From: F23-D06 sp963620035
Lineage (GTDB): Bacteria > Bacteroidota > Bacteroidia > Bacteroidales > WCHB1-69
Reading direction: 5' to 3'
NCBI GenBank assembly: GCA_963620035.1
Contig: CAVEXN010000022.1
Coordinates: forward strand, 1-39,059
Length of the DNA: 39,059 bases
The first letter of the stretch is position 1, and each line of letters starts with the position of its first letter. The translations under genes and the position numbers were made by a program. Positions 15,213 to 24,107 of this stretch are shown here, piece by piece. Under the pieces are notes generated by a model, which worked only from the letters and a program-made list of their open reading frames with translations, had not been told where the DNA came from and ran no database searches.

Positions 15213-17669
15213 ATGCGTATGACCAAAAGATTTACCTTTTCAACATTAGTCATATTGTTTGTTTTCAGCAATTTAACATTTGCACAAACCGAAAGTCCGT
15301 ACGCCGGATTCAGTCCCGAGGAGATCAAGGGAAACACGAAATACACCCGTAATTTTGCACCCAACAACTATGATTCGAAGATTTTGTACGACTGTATGTC
15401 GGAGATTCTCGATGCGGCGCGGGCGCAATACCGCTATCTGCCGGCGCTGAAGCATAACATCCGGTTGGATTCCACCGCACAGTTCCAGGCCGACTATATG
15501 GGCTCAAAGGATGAGCGGACCGAAGAGAACCTTGCCCCCTACAAAACCATCCCCTACCGGCTCCGCAAATACGGGCTCGCCGGCAACGGGCAGGAACTGG
15601 TCACCAAGACGAAAGCCTACATGGGCGAAGTCGAGTATTCCTACTATGACCTTTGCCTTTCGGCGGTTCTCAATCTGCTGAAGAACGCCAAAACAGTCGA
15701 TATCCTGCTCGACCGCCAGTACTCGTACGTGGGCATCGGCTTCAACACAGATATGATGATGCGGAATATGTACGTCTCCTTCGTGCTGGGCAACGACCGC
15801 ACTTTCAACAACTACAAGCCCGCCATCGGCACCAAAGACCTCCCCTACTCCAAAGGACAGTCGGGGCTGAAGCCCTTTGACAGCAAGATCTGCAAGAAAT
15901 GCGCAGCCGAAGCCGGTCTCGAAACGCTTTCCGAATACTTCAGCATCAACAAGAACGGCGATGTCTATATCACCTGCGACGACTACAAGGCCGTAAAGAA
16001 ACTCATCGGCAAAGAGGGCGACGCCATCGCCCTCGACTTTGTGCAGCAAAGCCAATACGACTGCGAGGGGTTCACCATCGACTACGACCATCCGCACCGC
16101 GGCTTCGTAACCAAGCCCATCACCTTTGGAACCATCCTCGGGAAAAACGAGAACACCAACCTCAAAACCGGAAAACTCGTTGCCAAAGTCGCCACACTTC
16201 CGGAGACCATCGAGCTCAGCGCCCCCGTTGAACTGCACATCCTGATCCTGAAAGAAGGCAACCGCGTTTGCCGCACCATCATACCTAAATATATAGAAAC
16301 CAAGAACGCCGACTATACCGAAAAGGTCAACTTCATTGAAGACAAGGGCGGCAGCGTCGGCGAATGGGTGCCGACTGCGGAGACGGACTCTTTCAGCGTC
16401 GAGTTTCCCTATACCCTGAAGAAGACCGACTACACCTGCGCCGCCTTCGATTCTGCCTTGAAAGCCGTCAACGTGCCCGAATACAACATCAACCGCATCG
16501 AAATCATAGCACACAATTCGCCCAACTATTACAAAGACGCCGCCTATCAGAAGACACAACAGAAACGGGCTGACTTTCTGAAGAAAAACATGCAGACCCG
16601 CTATCCGGGCACCGAAATCACCATACGCTACGACTTCTGCTGGGACCTCTTCAAAGAGAAAATAGTGGACCAGAGCGAGTACTACGACTTGAGTTTCCTG
16701 ACCTTAGACGAGGCTGCCCGCCAACTCAAAGGCGACAGTTACGCACTGAAGACCCTCGACAGCGGCTACCTCACGCCCTGCCGCTTCTATGAAATCAAGT
16801 TCCACGTGACCTACCCCATCGGCAACAAAGAGCAGGAGCAGGCCTTTGCCTTGTGGAAATTCAACGAAGCCATAGCAAACAAAAACAGGAAACTCGCCAC
16901 GGCCATCGCGAAATACATGGCCGGACAGGTCAGGGAAGGCAACTACACCTCCTCCACCGTATCCAAAATGCGGATTCCTTGGAACAAAAACCATCAGGCT
17001 CTGCTGAACAACAAGATGTACATGCTCTACTATCTTGCTCCCCATATGACAAAGCAGTTGAAAGACAGCATTATGCGCGTAAGCAACCTTGATGCCGCCA
17101 ACCAGACCGTATTCTTCAACACCACCGTGGCCGACGTCGCGCTGAGCTCGATAAAGACACCGGCCGACATCACGCAGATCCAGGCCAAGATTGACAAACT
17201 TTACGCTATGCCCTCTGTTCAGAAAGCATACGTTGATGCCCTCAACCTCGAACACCAATTGAACGTCATCAACTTCACCGACACGGCCGCCAAGACCACA
17301 GAAACCCTTGCCTTGTCGGCAGCCGCCTACAGCAAGGTCAAAAGTCTGCAGAACCCCCAAATGGACACCTGGCGCAATGCCTACAAGAAAGCCTCCTATT
17401 TCGTGAAAAACCACGACTACACCTACGCCCTCTCGCTGATGGAGCCTTTCCTTGACGATGAAAAAGTTTCGGAAGACTTTCTGATGTCGTACGTTTCCAT
17501 TGCGGCACACCGCGAACAGACCTACCTGAGTCCGCTGTTCACTAAAGCCGTGAAGAGAGCCTTTGAGAAAAACCCCGCAAGACTTTGCGGCATCTTCGGG
17601 AAACTCCCCTATTGCGTCATGGAGAACGAAGAGGCGAAGAGCATCCTCTGCAAAAACTGCGACAGATAG
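15213..17669 (+). CDS. Large exported protein with CAP-like and OmpA-like regions
   Basis: Exported protein of about 818 aa and unknown function. Its signal peptide reads TKRFTFSTLVILFVFSNLTFAQ in part, cleaved near AQ. ATG at 15213 or 15219 are both possible starts; TTG at 15210 is also open. Residues about 45-200 look like a CAP/SCP-type domain (ALKHNIRLDSTAQFQADYM, then a helix-rich part and YSYVGIGFNTD), but I do not see the full catalytic His/Glu set. Residues about 415-475 (NINRIEIIAHNSPNYY, RADFLKKNMQTRYPG) resemble an OmpA-type peptidoglycan-binding fold. The C-terminal 200 residues are helical and the last 30 contain four cysteines (LCG, YCV, LCKNC). It lies 50 bases upstream of the pseudouridine synthase gene, probably in one operon. 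Domain calls are tentative. Confidence 0.7.
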   Translation: MRMTKRFTFSTLVILFVFSNLTFAQTESPYAGFSPEEIKGNTKYTRNFAPNNYDSKILYDCMSEILDAARAQYRYLPALKHNIRLDSTAQFQADYMGSKDERTEENLAPYKTIPYRLRKYGLAGNGQELVTKTKAYMGEVEYSYYDLCLSAVLNLLKNAKTVDILLDRQYSYVGIGFNTDMMMRNMYVSFVLGNDRTFNNYKPAIGTKDLPYSKGQSGLKPFDSKICKKCAAEAGLETLSEYFSINKNGDVYITCDDYKAVKKLIGKEGDAIALDFVQQSQYDCEGFTIDYDHPHRGFVTKPITFGTILGKNENTNLKTGKLVAKVATLPETIELSAPVELHILILKEGNRVCRTIIPKYIETKNADYTEKVNFIEDKGGSVGEWVPTAETDSFSVEFPYTLKKTDYTCAAFDSALKAVNVPEYNINRIEIIAHNSPNYYKDAAYQKTQQKRADFLKKNMQTRYPGTEITIRYDFCWDLFKEKIVDQSEYYDLSFLTLDEAARQLKGDSYALKTLDSGYLTPCRFYEIKFHVTYPIGNKEQEQAFALWKFNEAIANKNRKLATAIAKYMAGQVREGNYTSSTVSKMRIPWNKNHQALLNNKMYMLYYLAPHMTKQLKDSIMRVSNLDAANQTVFFNTTVADVALSSIKTPADITQIQAKIDKLYAMPSVQKAYVDALNLEHQLNVINFTDTAAKTTETLALSAAAYSKVKSLQNPQMDTWRNAYKKASYFVKNHDYTYALSLMEPFLDDEKVSEDFLMSYVSIAAHREQTYLSPLFTKAVKRAFEKNPARLCGIFGKLPYCVMENEEAKSILCKNCDR

Positions 17670-17719
17670 ACACTGCGGCCGCACGCTGACACGGACGGCT
17701 TTAACTTATAACATAGAAA

Positions 17720-18772
17720 ATGAACGAAGACATCACCAGACCCGATCAGGAGGAACCGGGCGGCAAGGACTTGCTGTACGAGCATTTCCGATTCACCGTA
17801 GACCCGGGCACTGAATTGCTGCGCATCGACAAGTACTTGTTCAACCTCATCCGCCACACCTCACGCAACAAGATACAGCAGGCGGCCAAGGCCGGCTGCA
17901 TCGTAGTGAACGGCAAACCCGAAAGGCAGAACTACAAAGTACATCCCGGCGACATCATCTCGGTGCTGATGCCTAATCCGCCCAGAGACACGGAAATAGT
18001 GCCCGAAGATATCCCCTTGGACATCACCTATGAGGACGACGACCTGATCATCATCAACAAGAAAGCCGGCATGGTGGTACATCCCGCCTACGGCAATTTC
18101 ACAGGCACTATGGTCAATGCGCTTTACCACTATATGACAGGCAAACGGTTGCCAGACGGCTCGCCGATGCGCCCGCTCTTGGTACACCGCATTGACAAAA
18201 ACACGTCAGGGCTGCTGGTTGTGGCCAAAAACGAACAGGCGCAGATGCGTCTGGCCAAGGTTTTCTTCGACCACGACCTGGAACGCCGCTACTGGGCTTT
18301 GGTTTGGGGCGATTTTGAAGAAGAGGAGGGCACGATAGTAGGCAATGTCGGGCGCAACCCGAAAGACCGGATGGTCATGACCGTATTTCCGGAGGGTAGC
18401 GACCAGGGCAAGCATGCCGTCACCCATTGGCGCATACTGGAACGCTTCGGCTACGTCACACTCATAGAATGCCAACTTGAAACCGGACGGACGCACCAGA
18501 TCCGCGTGCACTTGCAGTCCATCGGGCATCCGCTGTTCAGCGACGAGTCGTATGGCGGCAACCGCATCCTGAAAGGCACAACCTTTACCAAATACCAGCA
18601 ATTTGTACGCAACTGCTTCGCTCTGATGCCACGGCAGGCACTGCATGCCAAATCGTTAGGCTTTGCCCATCCCACAACAGGGGAGTTTGTACGGTTTGTG
18701 TCTGAACTGCCGCCCGATTTCCAGTCGGTATTGGAGAAATGGCGCAATTATGTCAAGGCAAACCGCGAGTAG
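17720..18772 (+). CDS. rluD: RluD-family 23S rRNA pseudouridine synthase
   Basis: Cytoplasmic enzyme of 350 aa converting uridines to pseudouridine in ribosomal RNA. An N-terminal S4 RNA-binding domain (residues about 33-82, LRIDKYLFNLIRHTSRNKIQ) is followed by the RluA-type catalytic domain. The active-site motif reads HRIDKNTSGLLVV, with the catalytic aspartate at residue 159 and isoleucine in place of the common leucine. Further family landmarks are MVVHPAYGN and ETGRTHQIRVHLQSIGHPL. The C-terminal part ALHAKSLGFAHPTTGE is typical. RluD versus the closely related RluC/RluA types cannot be settled without alignment, but the S4 domain favours RluD or RluC. Confidence 0.9.
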   Translation: MNEDITRPDQEEPGGKDLLYEHFRFTVDPGTELLRIDKYLFNLIRHTSRNKIQQAAKAGCIVVNGKPERQNYKVHPGDIISVLMPNPPRDTEIVPEDIPLDITYEDDDLIIINKKAGMVVHPAYGNFTGTMVNALYHYMTGKRLPDGSPMRPLLVHRIDKNTSGLLVVAKNEQAQMRLAKVFFDHDLERRYWALVWGDFEEEEGTIVGNVGRNPKDRMVMTVFPEGSDQGKHAVTHWRILERFGYVTLIECQLETGRTHQIRVHLQSIGHPLFSDESYGGNRILKGTTFTKYQQFVRNCFALMPRQALHAKSLGFAHPTTGEFVRFVSELPPDFQSVLEKWRNYVKANRE

Positions 18773-18905
18773 GGCTTGCCTTGGCTTTCACGGCATCAAC
18801 ACATAACGATGCGACGACACCAAACGGTTGAGGTTCATCTCATCCTCGAGTGTCTTTCCAGAAATGGTCATTCTCCACGGCTACCGCACGAATGTAGAAT
18901 GCAGA

Positions 18906-19281
18906 ATGTTGAGCCTTTTCGAGGCTCTGTTTGACTCGGAGCAAGATGCGCCACGCCACCCTCGGCCCTCGAAGAGGGCCAACATCATCGTGCTGGTCGG
19001 AAATCGCCGACTTCGCCAAGTACAAGTGGGAGTTCTTCGAGAAGAACATTGACCTTTCCAAAGGCCTGCCGACAGACGACACGCTGCGGCGCTTCTTCCA
19101 GGACCTGAACCCGAAGTCGTTCCGGTCCCGCTTTGCGGAATGGGCATCATCCATCGTGCATGACAGCGCGCATGGCAATGTCGTCAAAGCGAAACTCCCC
19201 AGCCGCAATCAGCTGGCTCGTTCGTGCGGTAGCCCGCGTCATTCTCTTCACAGGAGAAATAGACTGACCAAAAAGATTTGA
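18906..19281 (+). pseudogene. ISAs1-family transposase N-terminal fragment
   Basis: Starting at MLSLFEALFDSE, the sequence matches the beginning of ISAs1 (H-repeat type) transposases: a DPR-like region, then after a frame change EIADFAKYKWEFFEKNIDL, GLPTDDTLRRFFQDLNP and FRSRFAEWASSIV. A stretch between the two parts, including residues expected before EIADF, is missing or out of frame. The remaining 250 or so residues and the catalytic triad are absent. It is a dead remnant directly next to the truncated methylase. Confidence 0.7.
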
Positions 19282-19319
19282 TCGTCAATACATTATTTTT
19301 ATGACTTTGCCACTTGAAT

Positions 19320-19676
19320 CTATGTGGAACAATCTTCACGGCTGAAAAATGTGTCGGAAAAATTTTCAGACATATAATTCAATTCATCTGATTGAATTGA
19401 ATTATATTGTGTGATGATGTTCTTTACTTTTTCGGGATCAAATTTCTGAGGGCTGAACCATGATACATTACATATATAGTTGCTGTAAAGAATATCATTG
19501 GTAATAATTGTTTTGCCGACAAAAGCGGAAGAAACAGCCCCCGTTCCTGCAAACAAATCGGCAAAAGTGTTGAAGTCCGGGCAGTTTTCTTCAACAATTC
19601 GAGCAATGAATGGCAACAATTTATATTTGTTGCCAAGGTAACGGCGGTTGTTTATGGCTGTGTTTTTCAGGTTCAT
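19320..19676 (-). pseudogene. DNA adenine methylase (D12 class) N-terminal fragment
   Basis: Encodes 118 residues starting MNLKNTAINNRRYLGNKYKLLPFI, followed by the S-adenosylmethionine motif I FADLFAGTGAVSSAF and then TNDILYSNYICNVSWF. These are the hallmarks of the D12 class of N6-adenine methyltransferases. The catalytic DPPY-type motif and the C-terminal two thirds are lost, since family members usually exceed 250 aa. The truncation is near 19320, just beside the ISAs1 fragment, so an insertion or deletion event probably removed the rest. No intact restriction partner is visible. Confidence 0.75.
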
Positions 19677-19774
19677 TTTCCACAATCTTTTATACAACAG
19701 TTAGTGTTTCCGTGGCATTTATATTGTGAGTTCTGTCTTGACAAATTGTTTTTATCCATTTTTCAGGTGATGGT

Positions 19775-19903
19775 TTAGCGTTGCAAAATTACATTTTTGT
19801 TCTGTTCTTTCATTTTTTTGTGCTGCGGTTTCAGATTGTTCGCGGATGACAGGTCGTTAATGCTTTGGTATAGCGGACGATTGTTGTAAAAGTCAAAAGC
19901 CCC
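19775..19903 (-). pseudogene. Possible transposase C-terminal fragment
   Basis: A 42-codon stretch after a stop codon reads FDFYNNRPLYQSINDLSS and continues with a lysine-rich tail. The FYNNRP segment resembles the C-terminal end of DDE transposases. It is too short to be certain and has no start codon upstream. Confidence 0.35.
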
Positions 19904-19958
19904 TTATATTGCTGATAACGCATGGATTCATTACAGTTATCCCAAGTCAGTTCTCGCC

Positions 19959-21878
19959 TCATTTGCCCAACACCACGGGCGTGTTCATGAAGAAGCGCTG
20001 GTTGGCGACGGCTTTGCGGTATGACGACCAGTCGGAGGCCTCATAAACGCGCTTCTTGAGCCATATTTTCTCGTCGAATGTCATCTTGGAATTGTCAAGG
20101 TTGTATCCGCCGTCAAAGGCAGCTGCCGTTTCATCAAAAGAGCGGTTCATGGGGATGCTTGCGGAGGTGTATCCGTAGGGCAACGACATGGTTTCATTCA
20201 GCTGCACATAGCGCGAGCAAGCATCCTGAAAAGGATATTGTCGTGTCTCAACGGTCTCGTCGAAGTATAGATGCCGCATAGTGAAAGTCATGAAGCCTTT
20301 GGCAAGCAGCGGCGTGACGATGAGTTCCTTGTCGCTGACGGTGGCATAGCCGGGTATGGTGAAGCGGTAGGTGATGCTGACGGGGTGCTCGAGGTAACTA
20401 TCCTCGTCACTGTAGCGCACGGAATGGAGGGTGGCGTTGGGATAGAGTAGGAAGAACTGGTTGGCGACATTCGCTTTCCAGTGGGAGCGGTTTCCGTGGA
20501 ACAGGCGCCGCACGGCGCGGTCAGACTGCCCCTCGGCGGTGACGGTGACGGTGCCTTTGAGGGTGCCGTCGCGGGTGACTTTCGTGCGTGCGGTCATCTT
20601 CAGGTAGTGGTTCTCGGCTTTCGACACGGGCGTGCAGCGGAGCGGTGCGCCGTCGGGGAGTCCCATCAGAAAGTATTGCTGCTGTTCGGCACTCGACCAG
20701 AGTTCGCGCACGCCCGGCACCCAAGTGGGGTCGAGCAATTGGTAGTTGCCGTTGCGCCGTTTCACTACGGTCACGCAATGGTTGAACTGGTCGGCGGGAA
20801 TGTCCTCGATGCGTTCGCCTGCCATCGTCATGGCAGCGTAAGCCTCAAAGCCGGCGGCACGGAGCATGGCTATCAGCAGCCCCGCCTTGTCTTTGCAGAC
20901 CCCGCAGCGGTCGGTGAAATTCATACTGCAGCGGTGCAGCGTGTAGCCCTCGCCCTTGCCCATAGAGATGCCCGAGTAGCGCATGTTGTCGGCAACCCAA
21001 TGCGTGAGGATGGCGATGCTGTCATTCTCGCTGCGGGCACGACGCAGCAACTCGTCCACTTTCGCCTTCGCCTCCCCGGTGGGCGTAAAACTGCCGTACT
21101 CTTCGTTGATGCGGTAAAACCATTTTGACTTTTCTTGCCAAGTGGCGGTGGTGGTGAGAATGAGTTTTGTCTGTATGTCGTTGTCTGCTGATGTGAAATG
21201 TGGCTTCTGCAAGGGGGTGATGCCCTCTTTTGTAAAGGTGAACAGGGTGCGTGCGCCCTTCTCCTCGCGGCGGCATTCCAATTGTCCGTTATAGACGGCA
21301 TAACGCAGGTTTTTTGCGGTGGGGATGTCTATCTGATACACTTTCCGCATCATGGGCTGGTCGCTGTAAAAGGGCACGATGTCGTAGAAGTGTCCGCGCA
21401 TCGGGGGTATGTATTTGTCGTCCTCTCCTCCGTGGTGCAGCAGGGCGTAGGTGAAGCCCTTGCGGAAAATGGTGAACTCTACCGTGTCGCCCGGTTCGAG
21501 CCGCCTGGGCGCTACCATCTTCTGGCGTGCGCCCCAGTAAATCATACGTGCCGGTGCAGGATAGTCGAACTCGGCGTTGTCGATGGTGTCGATGATACCG
21601 TTGTGGCGGCGCACGACAGCCTGCCTGATCTCGGCAAATGCCGTCAGCGGGTCATAGTCGGTCTTTATGGTGCTGTAGTCGCGCGCCCCCGACAGGGTCA
21701 GGATCCGGTATTGGCAGTGCTCTGTCACGAGGCTCATGCCGCTCTCCTCTACGTGTACGCGGATGCTGTCGTAGAGGGTTACTTTGCCGTAGCCGCCGGA
21801 AGCGGATTGCGCGGAAACCGGCAGCCAGGGGAGGCACAGCAGAGTCAAAAGTAGCAGATGGTGTTTCAATGCAGTCAT
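19959..21878 (-). CDS. DUF3857 and transglutaminase-like exported protein
   Basis: Exported protein of 639 aa; the start at 21878 (MTALKHHLLLLTLLCLPWLPVSAQ) gives a clean signal peptide. Residues about 50-240 match the DUF3857 fold (VEESGMSLVTEHCQYRILT, YDPLTAFAEIRQA). The transglutaminase core follows with its Cys-His-Asp triad visible: CGVCKDKAGLL (Cys328), FNHCVTVV (His367) and LLDPTW (Asp383). The C-terminal third is beta-rich. Proteins of this kind are common and poorly characterised in Bacteroidetes, and may act as amidases or cross-linkers in the periplasm or at the surface. It is transcribed divergently from pepD, and its own -7 element lies 25 bases upstream. Confidence 0.88.
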   Translation of the reverse strand: MTALKHHLLLLTLLCLPWLPVSAQSASGGYGKVTLYDSIRVHVEESGMSLVTEHCQYRILTLSGARDYSTIKTDYDPLTAFAEIRQAVVRRHNGIIDTIDNAEFDYPAPARMIYWGARQKMVAPRRLEPGDTVEFTIFRKGFTYALLHHGGEDDKYIPPMRGHFYDIVPFYSDQPMMRKVYQIDIPTAKNLRYAVYNGQLECRREEKGARTLFTFTKEGITPLQKPHFTSADNDIQTKLILTTTATWQEKSKWFYRINEEYGSFTPTGEAKAKVDELLRRARSENDSIAILTHWVADNMRYSGISMGKGEGYTLHRCSMNFTDRCGVCKDKAGLLIAMLRAAGFEAYAAMTMAGERIEDIPADQFNHCVTVVKRRNGNYQLLDPTWVPGVRELWSSAEQQQYFLMGLPDGAPLRCTPVSKAENHYLKMTARTKVTRDGTLKGTVTVTAEGQSDRAVRRLFHGNRSHWKANVANQFFLLYPNATLHSVRYSDEDSYLEHPVSITYRFTIPGYATVSDKELIVTPLLAKGFMTFTMRHLYFDETVETRQYPFQDACSRYVQLNETMSLPYGYTSASIPMNRSFDETAAAFDGGYNLDNSKMTFDEKIWLKKRVYEASDWSSYRKAVANQRFFMNTPVVLGK

Positions 21879-21902
21879 GATCAGCCTTTTTTTTAAGAGA
21901 TG

Positions 21903-21910
21903 CAAACCTA
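21903..21910 (-). promoter_or_regulatory. -7 promoter element for the transglutaminase-like gene
   Basis: Minus-strand TAGGTTTG is an exact TAnnTTTG match ending 24 bases before the start codon. It implies a short leader of about 20 bases. Confidence 0.5.
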
Positions 21911-21946
21911 CGAAAAATAATGAAGTGGTAAATCAATTTTTTTGTG

Positions 21947-21954
21947 TAAGTTTG
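21947..21954 (+). promoter_or_regulatory. -7 promoter element for pepD
   Basis: TAAGTTTG matches TAnnTTTG and lies 47 bases upstream of the pepD start. Only 36 bases separate it from the opposing -7 element at 21903-21910, so the two promoters probably share upstream sequence. Confidence 0.5.
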
Positions 21955-22001
21955 CCCCGTTTTTTTTTAACCGCTGACAAAAACTTAAAACACAAATTGA
22001 T

Positions 22002-23477
22002 ATGAACGATGAAATGTTATCACTGAAACCGGAAAGCGTTTTCCGGTTTTTCAACGAAATCACGAAAATCCCGCGCCCGTCCAAGAAAGAGGGCAAAATG
22101 TCGGAATGGCTCGAGAAAACCGGCCTTGCCATGGGGTTGGAGACCCGGCGCGACAAAATCGGCAACGTGTATATGTACAAGCCCGCAACACCCGGCAAGG
22201 AAAACGTCACGCCGGTTATCTTCCAAGGGCACATGGATATGGTATGCGAGAAGAACGGTGATGTGGATTTCGACTTCGAGAAGGATGCCATCCAGCCTTA
22301 CGTTGACGGCGAATGGCTGAAAGCCAAGGGCACCACACTCGGTGCCGACGACGGCATCGGCATCGCTATGGCATTGGCCATCATGGAGGACAAGACGCTG
22401 GAACACGGCCCGTTAGAGTGTCTCTTTACCGTTGATGAGGAGACGGGACTTACCGGCGCCAAGATGCTGGAACCGGGTATCCTGAAAGGCAAGATGCTCA
22501 TCAACCTCGACTCTGAAGACGAGGGACAGTTCTTCATCGGCTGCGCCGGCGGCAAGGACACGACCGCTACGCTGGAGTGCGAATACGATAACATTGATGA
22601 CCTGGCCAAGGAGCAGGAAGGCGGCTATGAGTTCTGCCGCATCACCGTGAACGGGCTTATAGGCGGACACTCCGGCGACGACATCAACAAGGGACGCGGC
22701 AACGCCGTGAAACTGCTTACCCGCGTGCTGTGGAACGCCTATTGCGACTACGACATCCGCATTGCAGACATTCAGGCCGGCAACCTGCACAACGCCATCG
22801 CCCGCGAGGGTCATGCCATAGTGGCCGTGCCCACCCATAACCGCGAAGCCTTGGCCGCATACGTCAACCGGATGGACGCCACCTATAAAAACGAGTTCCA
22901 TAAAACCGACAGCGGCGTTTCCGTTTTTATCGCCCCTACCGACAAATGCGAGAAGGTGCTGGAGGAGACTTTCCAAATAGATGTGCTGAACGCACTGCTG
23001 GTTTGCCCTCATGGCATGCAGGCTATGTCGCAAGACATCCCCGGCTTTGTGGAAACTTCTACAAACTTGGCTTCGGTGAAGAAGAAAGGGGACAAGATTG
23101 TCGTCTCTACCAGCCAACGCAGTTCGGTGGAGACCAAGAAGCAGGCTGTCGCCGACCGCGTGTCAACCGCTTTCTGGATGATAGGTGCGGATGTGGTGTC
23201 GGGCGATGGCTACCCGGGCTGGAATCCGAACCCCGACTCCGAAGTGCTCCGCCTATTGGTGGACGCTTACCATAACCTGTTCCACAAAGAACCGGAGGTG
23301 CTGGCTATCCACGCCGGTCTGGAGTGCGGACTCATCGCCGAGAAGTACCCCGACCTCGACATGGTCTCTATCGGACCGACTATGCGCGGCGTACATTCCC
23401 CTGACGAGAAACTCGAAATCAAGACCGTACAGATGTGCTGGGACCTGCTTATAGAGTTCTTCAGACTGCTGAAATAA
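22002..23477 (+). CDS. pepD: Aminoacyl-histidine dipeptidase (peptidase M20C)
   Basis: Cytoplasmic zinc dipeptidase of 491 aa that cleaves Xaa-His and related dipeptides (carnosinase-type PepD). The metal ligands and catalytic residues of the M20 fold are in place: GHMDMVCE (His77, Asp79), LGADDGIGIA (Asp116) and DEETGLTGAKM (Glu146/147). The lid domain signature GGHSGDDINKGRGNA and the C-terminal GVHSPDEKLEIKTV follow. Length matches the family. The gene ends 22 bases before a perfect hairpin that probably ends the transcript. Substrate range is inferred from the family. Confidence 0.95.
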   Translation: MNDEMLSLKPESVFRFFNEITKIPRPSKKEGKMSEWLEKTGLAMGLETRRDKIGNVYMYKPATPGKENVTPVIFQGHMDMVCEKNGDVDFDFEKDAIQPYVDGEWLKAKGTTLGADDGIGIAMALAIMEDKTLEHGPLECLFTVDEETGLTGAKMLEPGILKGKMLINLDSEDEGQFFIGCAGGKDTTATLECEYDNIDDLAKEQEGGYEFCRITVNGLIGGHSGDDINKGRGNAVKLLTRVLWNAYCDYDIRIADIQAGNLHNAIAREGHAIVAVPTHNREALAAYVNRMDATYKNEFHKTDSGVSVFIAPTDKCEKVLEETFQIDVLNALLVCPHGMQAMSQDIPGFVETSTNLASVKKKGDKIVVSTSQRSSVETKKQAVADRVSTAFWMIGADVVSGDGYPGWNPNPDSEVLRLLVDAYHNLFHKEPEVLAIHAGLECGLIAEKYPDLDMVSIGPTMRGVHSPDEKLEIKTVQMCWDLLIEFFRLLK

Positions 23478-23499
23478 CGGAATCAGACAGGCTACAACA

Positions 23500-23540
23500 A
23501 CGGGAGCCGTTGCGTCAAAACTTACCGCAACGGCTCCCGT
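23500..23540 (+). terminator. Strong hairpin after pepD
   Basis: ACGGGAGCCGTTGCG (23500-23514) and CGCAACGGCTCCCGT (23526-23540) are perfect inverted repeats of 15 bases with an 11-base loop, starting 22 bases after the stop codon. No T-run follows, so it may act as a transcript-stabilising or Rho-assisted structure. Confidence 0.7.
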
Positions 23541-23552
23541 ATGAAACTGGAT

Positions 23553-23598
23553 TTAGAGTTTAGATCTTAGATTTTAGAGGCGTTGCGCGTGTTGTTCC
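23553..23598 (+). repeat. Intergenic repeat core after pepD
   Basis: TTTAGAGTTTAGATCTTAG leads into AGAGGCGTTGCGCGTGTTG and TTCC (23576-23598), the same core as at 107-129 and in the same orientation. AT-rich TTAGA-type repeats precede the core here as well. Confidence 0.7.
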
Positions 23599-24107
23599 GT
23601 TTCCTGTATCACGTTGTTGAGCCTCGGAGAGGTCCAACCTCAACGCCTGTGGCGACATCCCGATTTTCCTGCAAACTACCCCGCAAGCGCTTGGCCCAGC
23701 CCATATACAAAAGCCAAGAAGCCTCTCTTGGCTAATCTCGGTGAGGATTGGTTGGACTTGATAAAAAAACATAGCAGAAGGTCATCGGTCAATATGGTTT
23801 ATGGTCTTTAAAGGATATGACAATGTCCGTAAATCCTTGATTGAGAAGTTTCCCGGAACGGCGAAGAACGGTTTCGACACTACAGACAAGTTTAATCCAA
23901 TAAACAGACATCCACACAACATGACATACCCCGTATGATACACTGATCCGCCCGCCGGCAATCCTGGATACGGCAGTTCGCATCTGACGATCGCCAGTCG
24001 GAGGTGAAACCTGCATTGACTCATAAATTGAAAATCATGGGAATTTTTCATTGAAAATTACAGGAATTCTTATTGTGTCTTTGCCGCCGTAAATTGCTTT
24101 GATTGCT
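23599..24107. other. Region without a recognisable gene
   Basis: Short open frames exist on both strands: a 70-residue one on minus at 23560-23772 and a 45-residue one on plus at 23801-23938 beginning MVFKGYDNVRKSL. None shows a motif, export signal or consistent codon use that I can support. Given the neighbouring pseudogene, this is most likely decayed sequence. Confidence 0.5.

Noticed and set aside
15504..16559. Minus-strand open frame of 351 codons
   Set aside because: It is the antisense of the exported CAP/OmpA-like gene, with a Val/Gly/Phe-rich sequence typical of shadow frames in GC-skewed codons.
23560..23772. Minus-strand 70-codon frame with a helix-turn-helix-like stretch
   Set aside because: It has no supporting length, start or neighbours and begins inside decayed sequence; it also overlaps a repeat copy.
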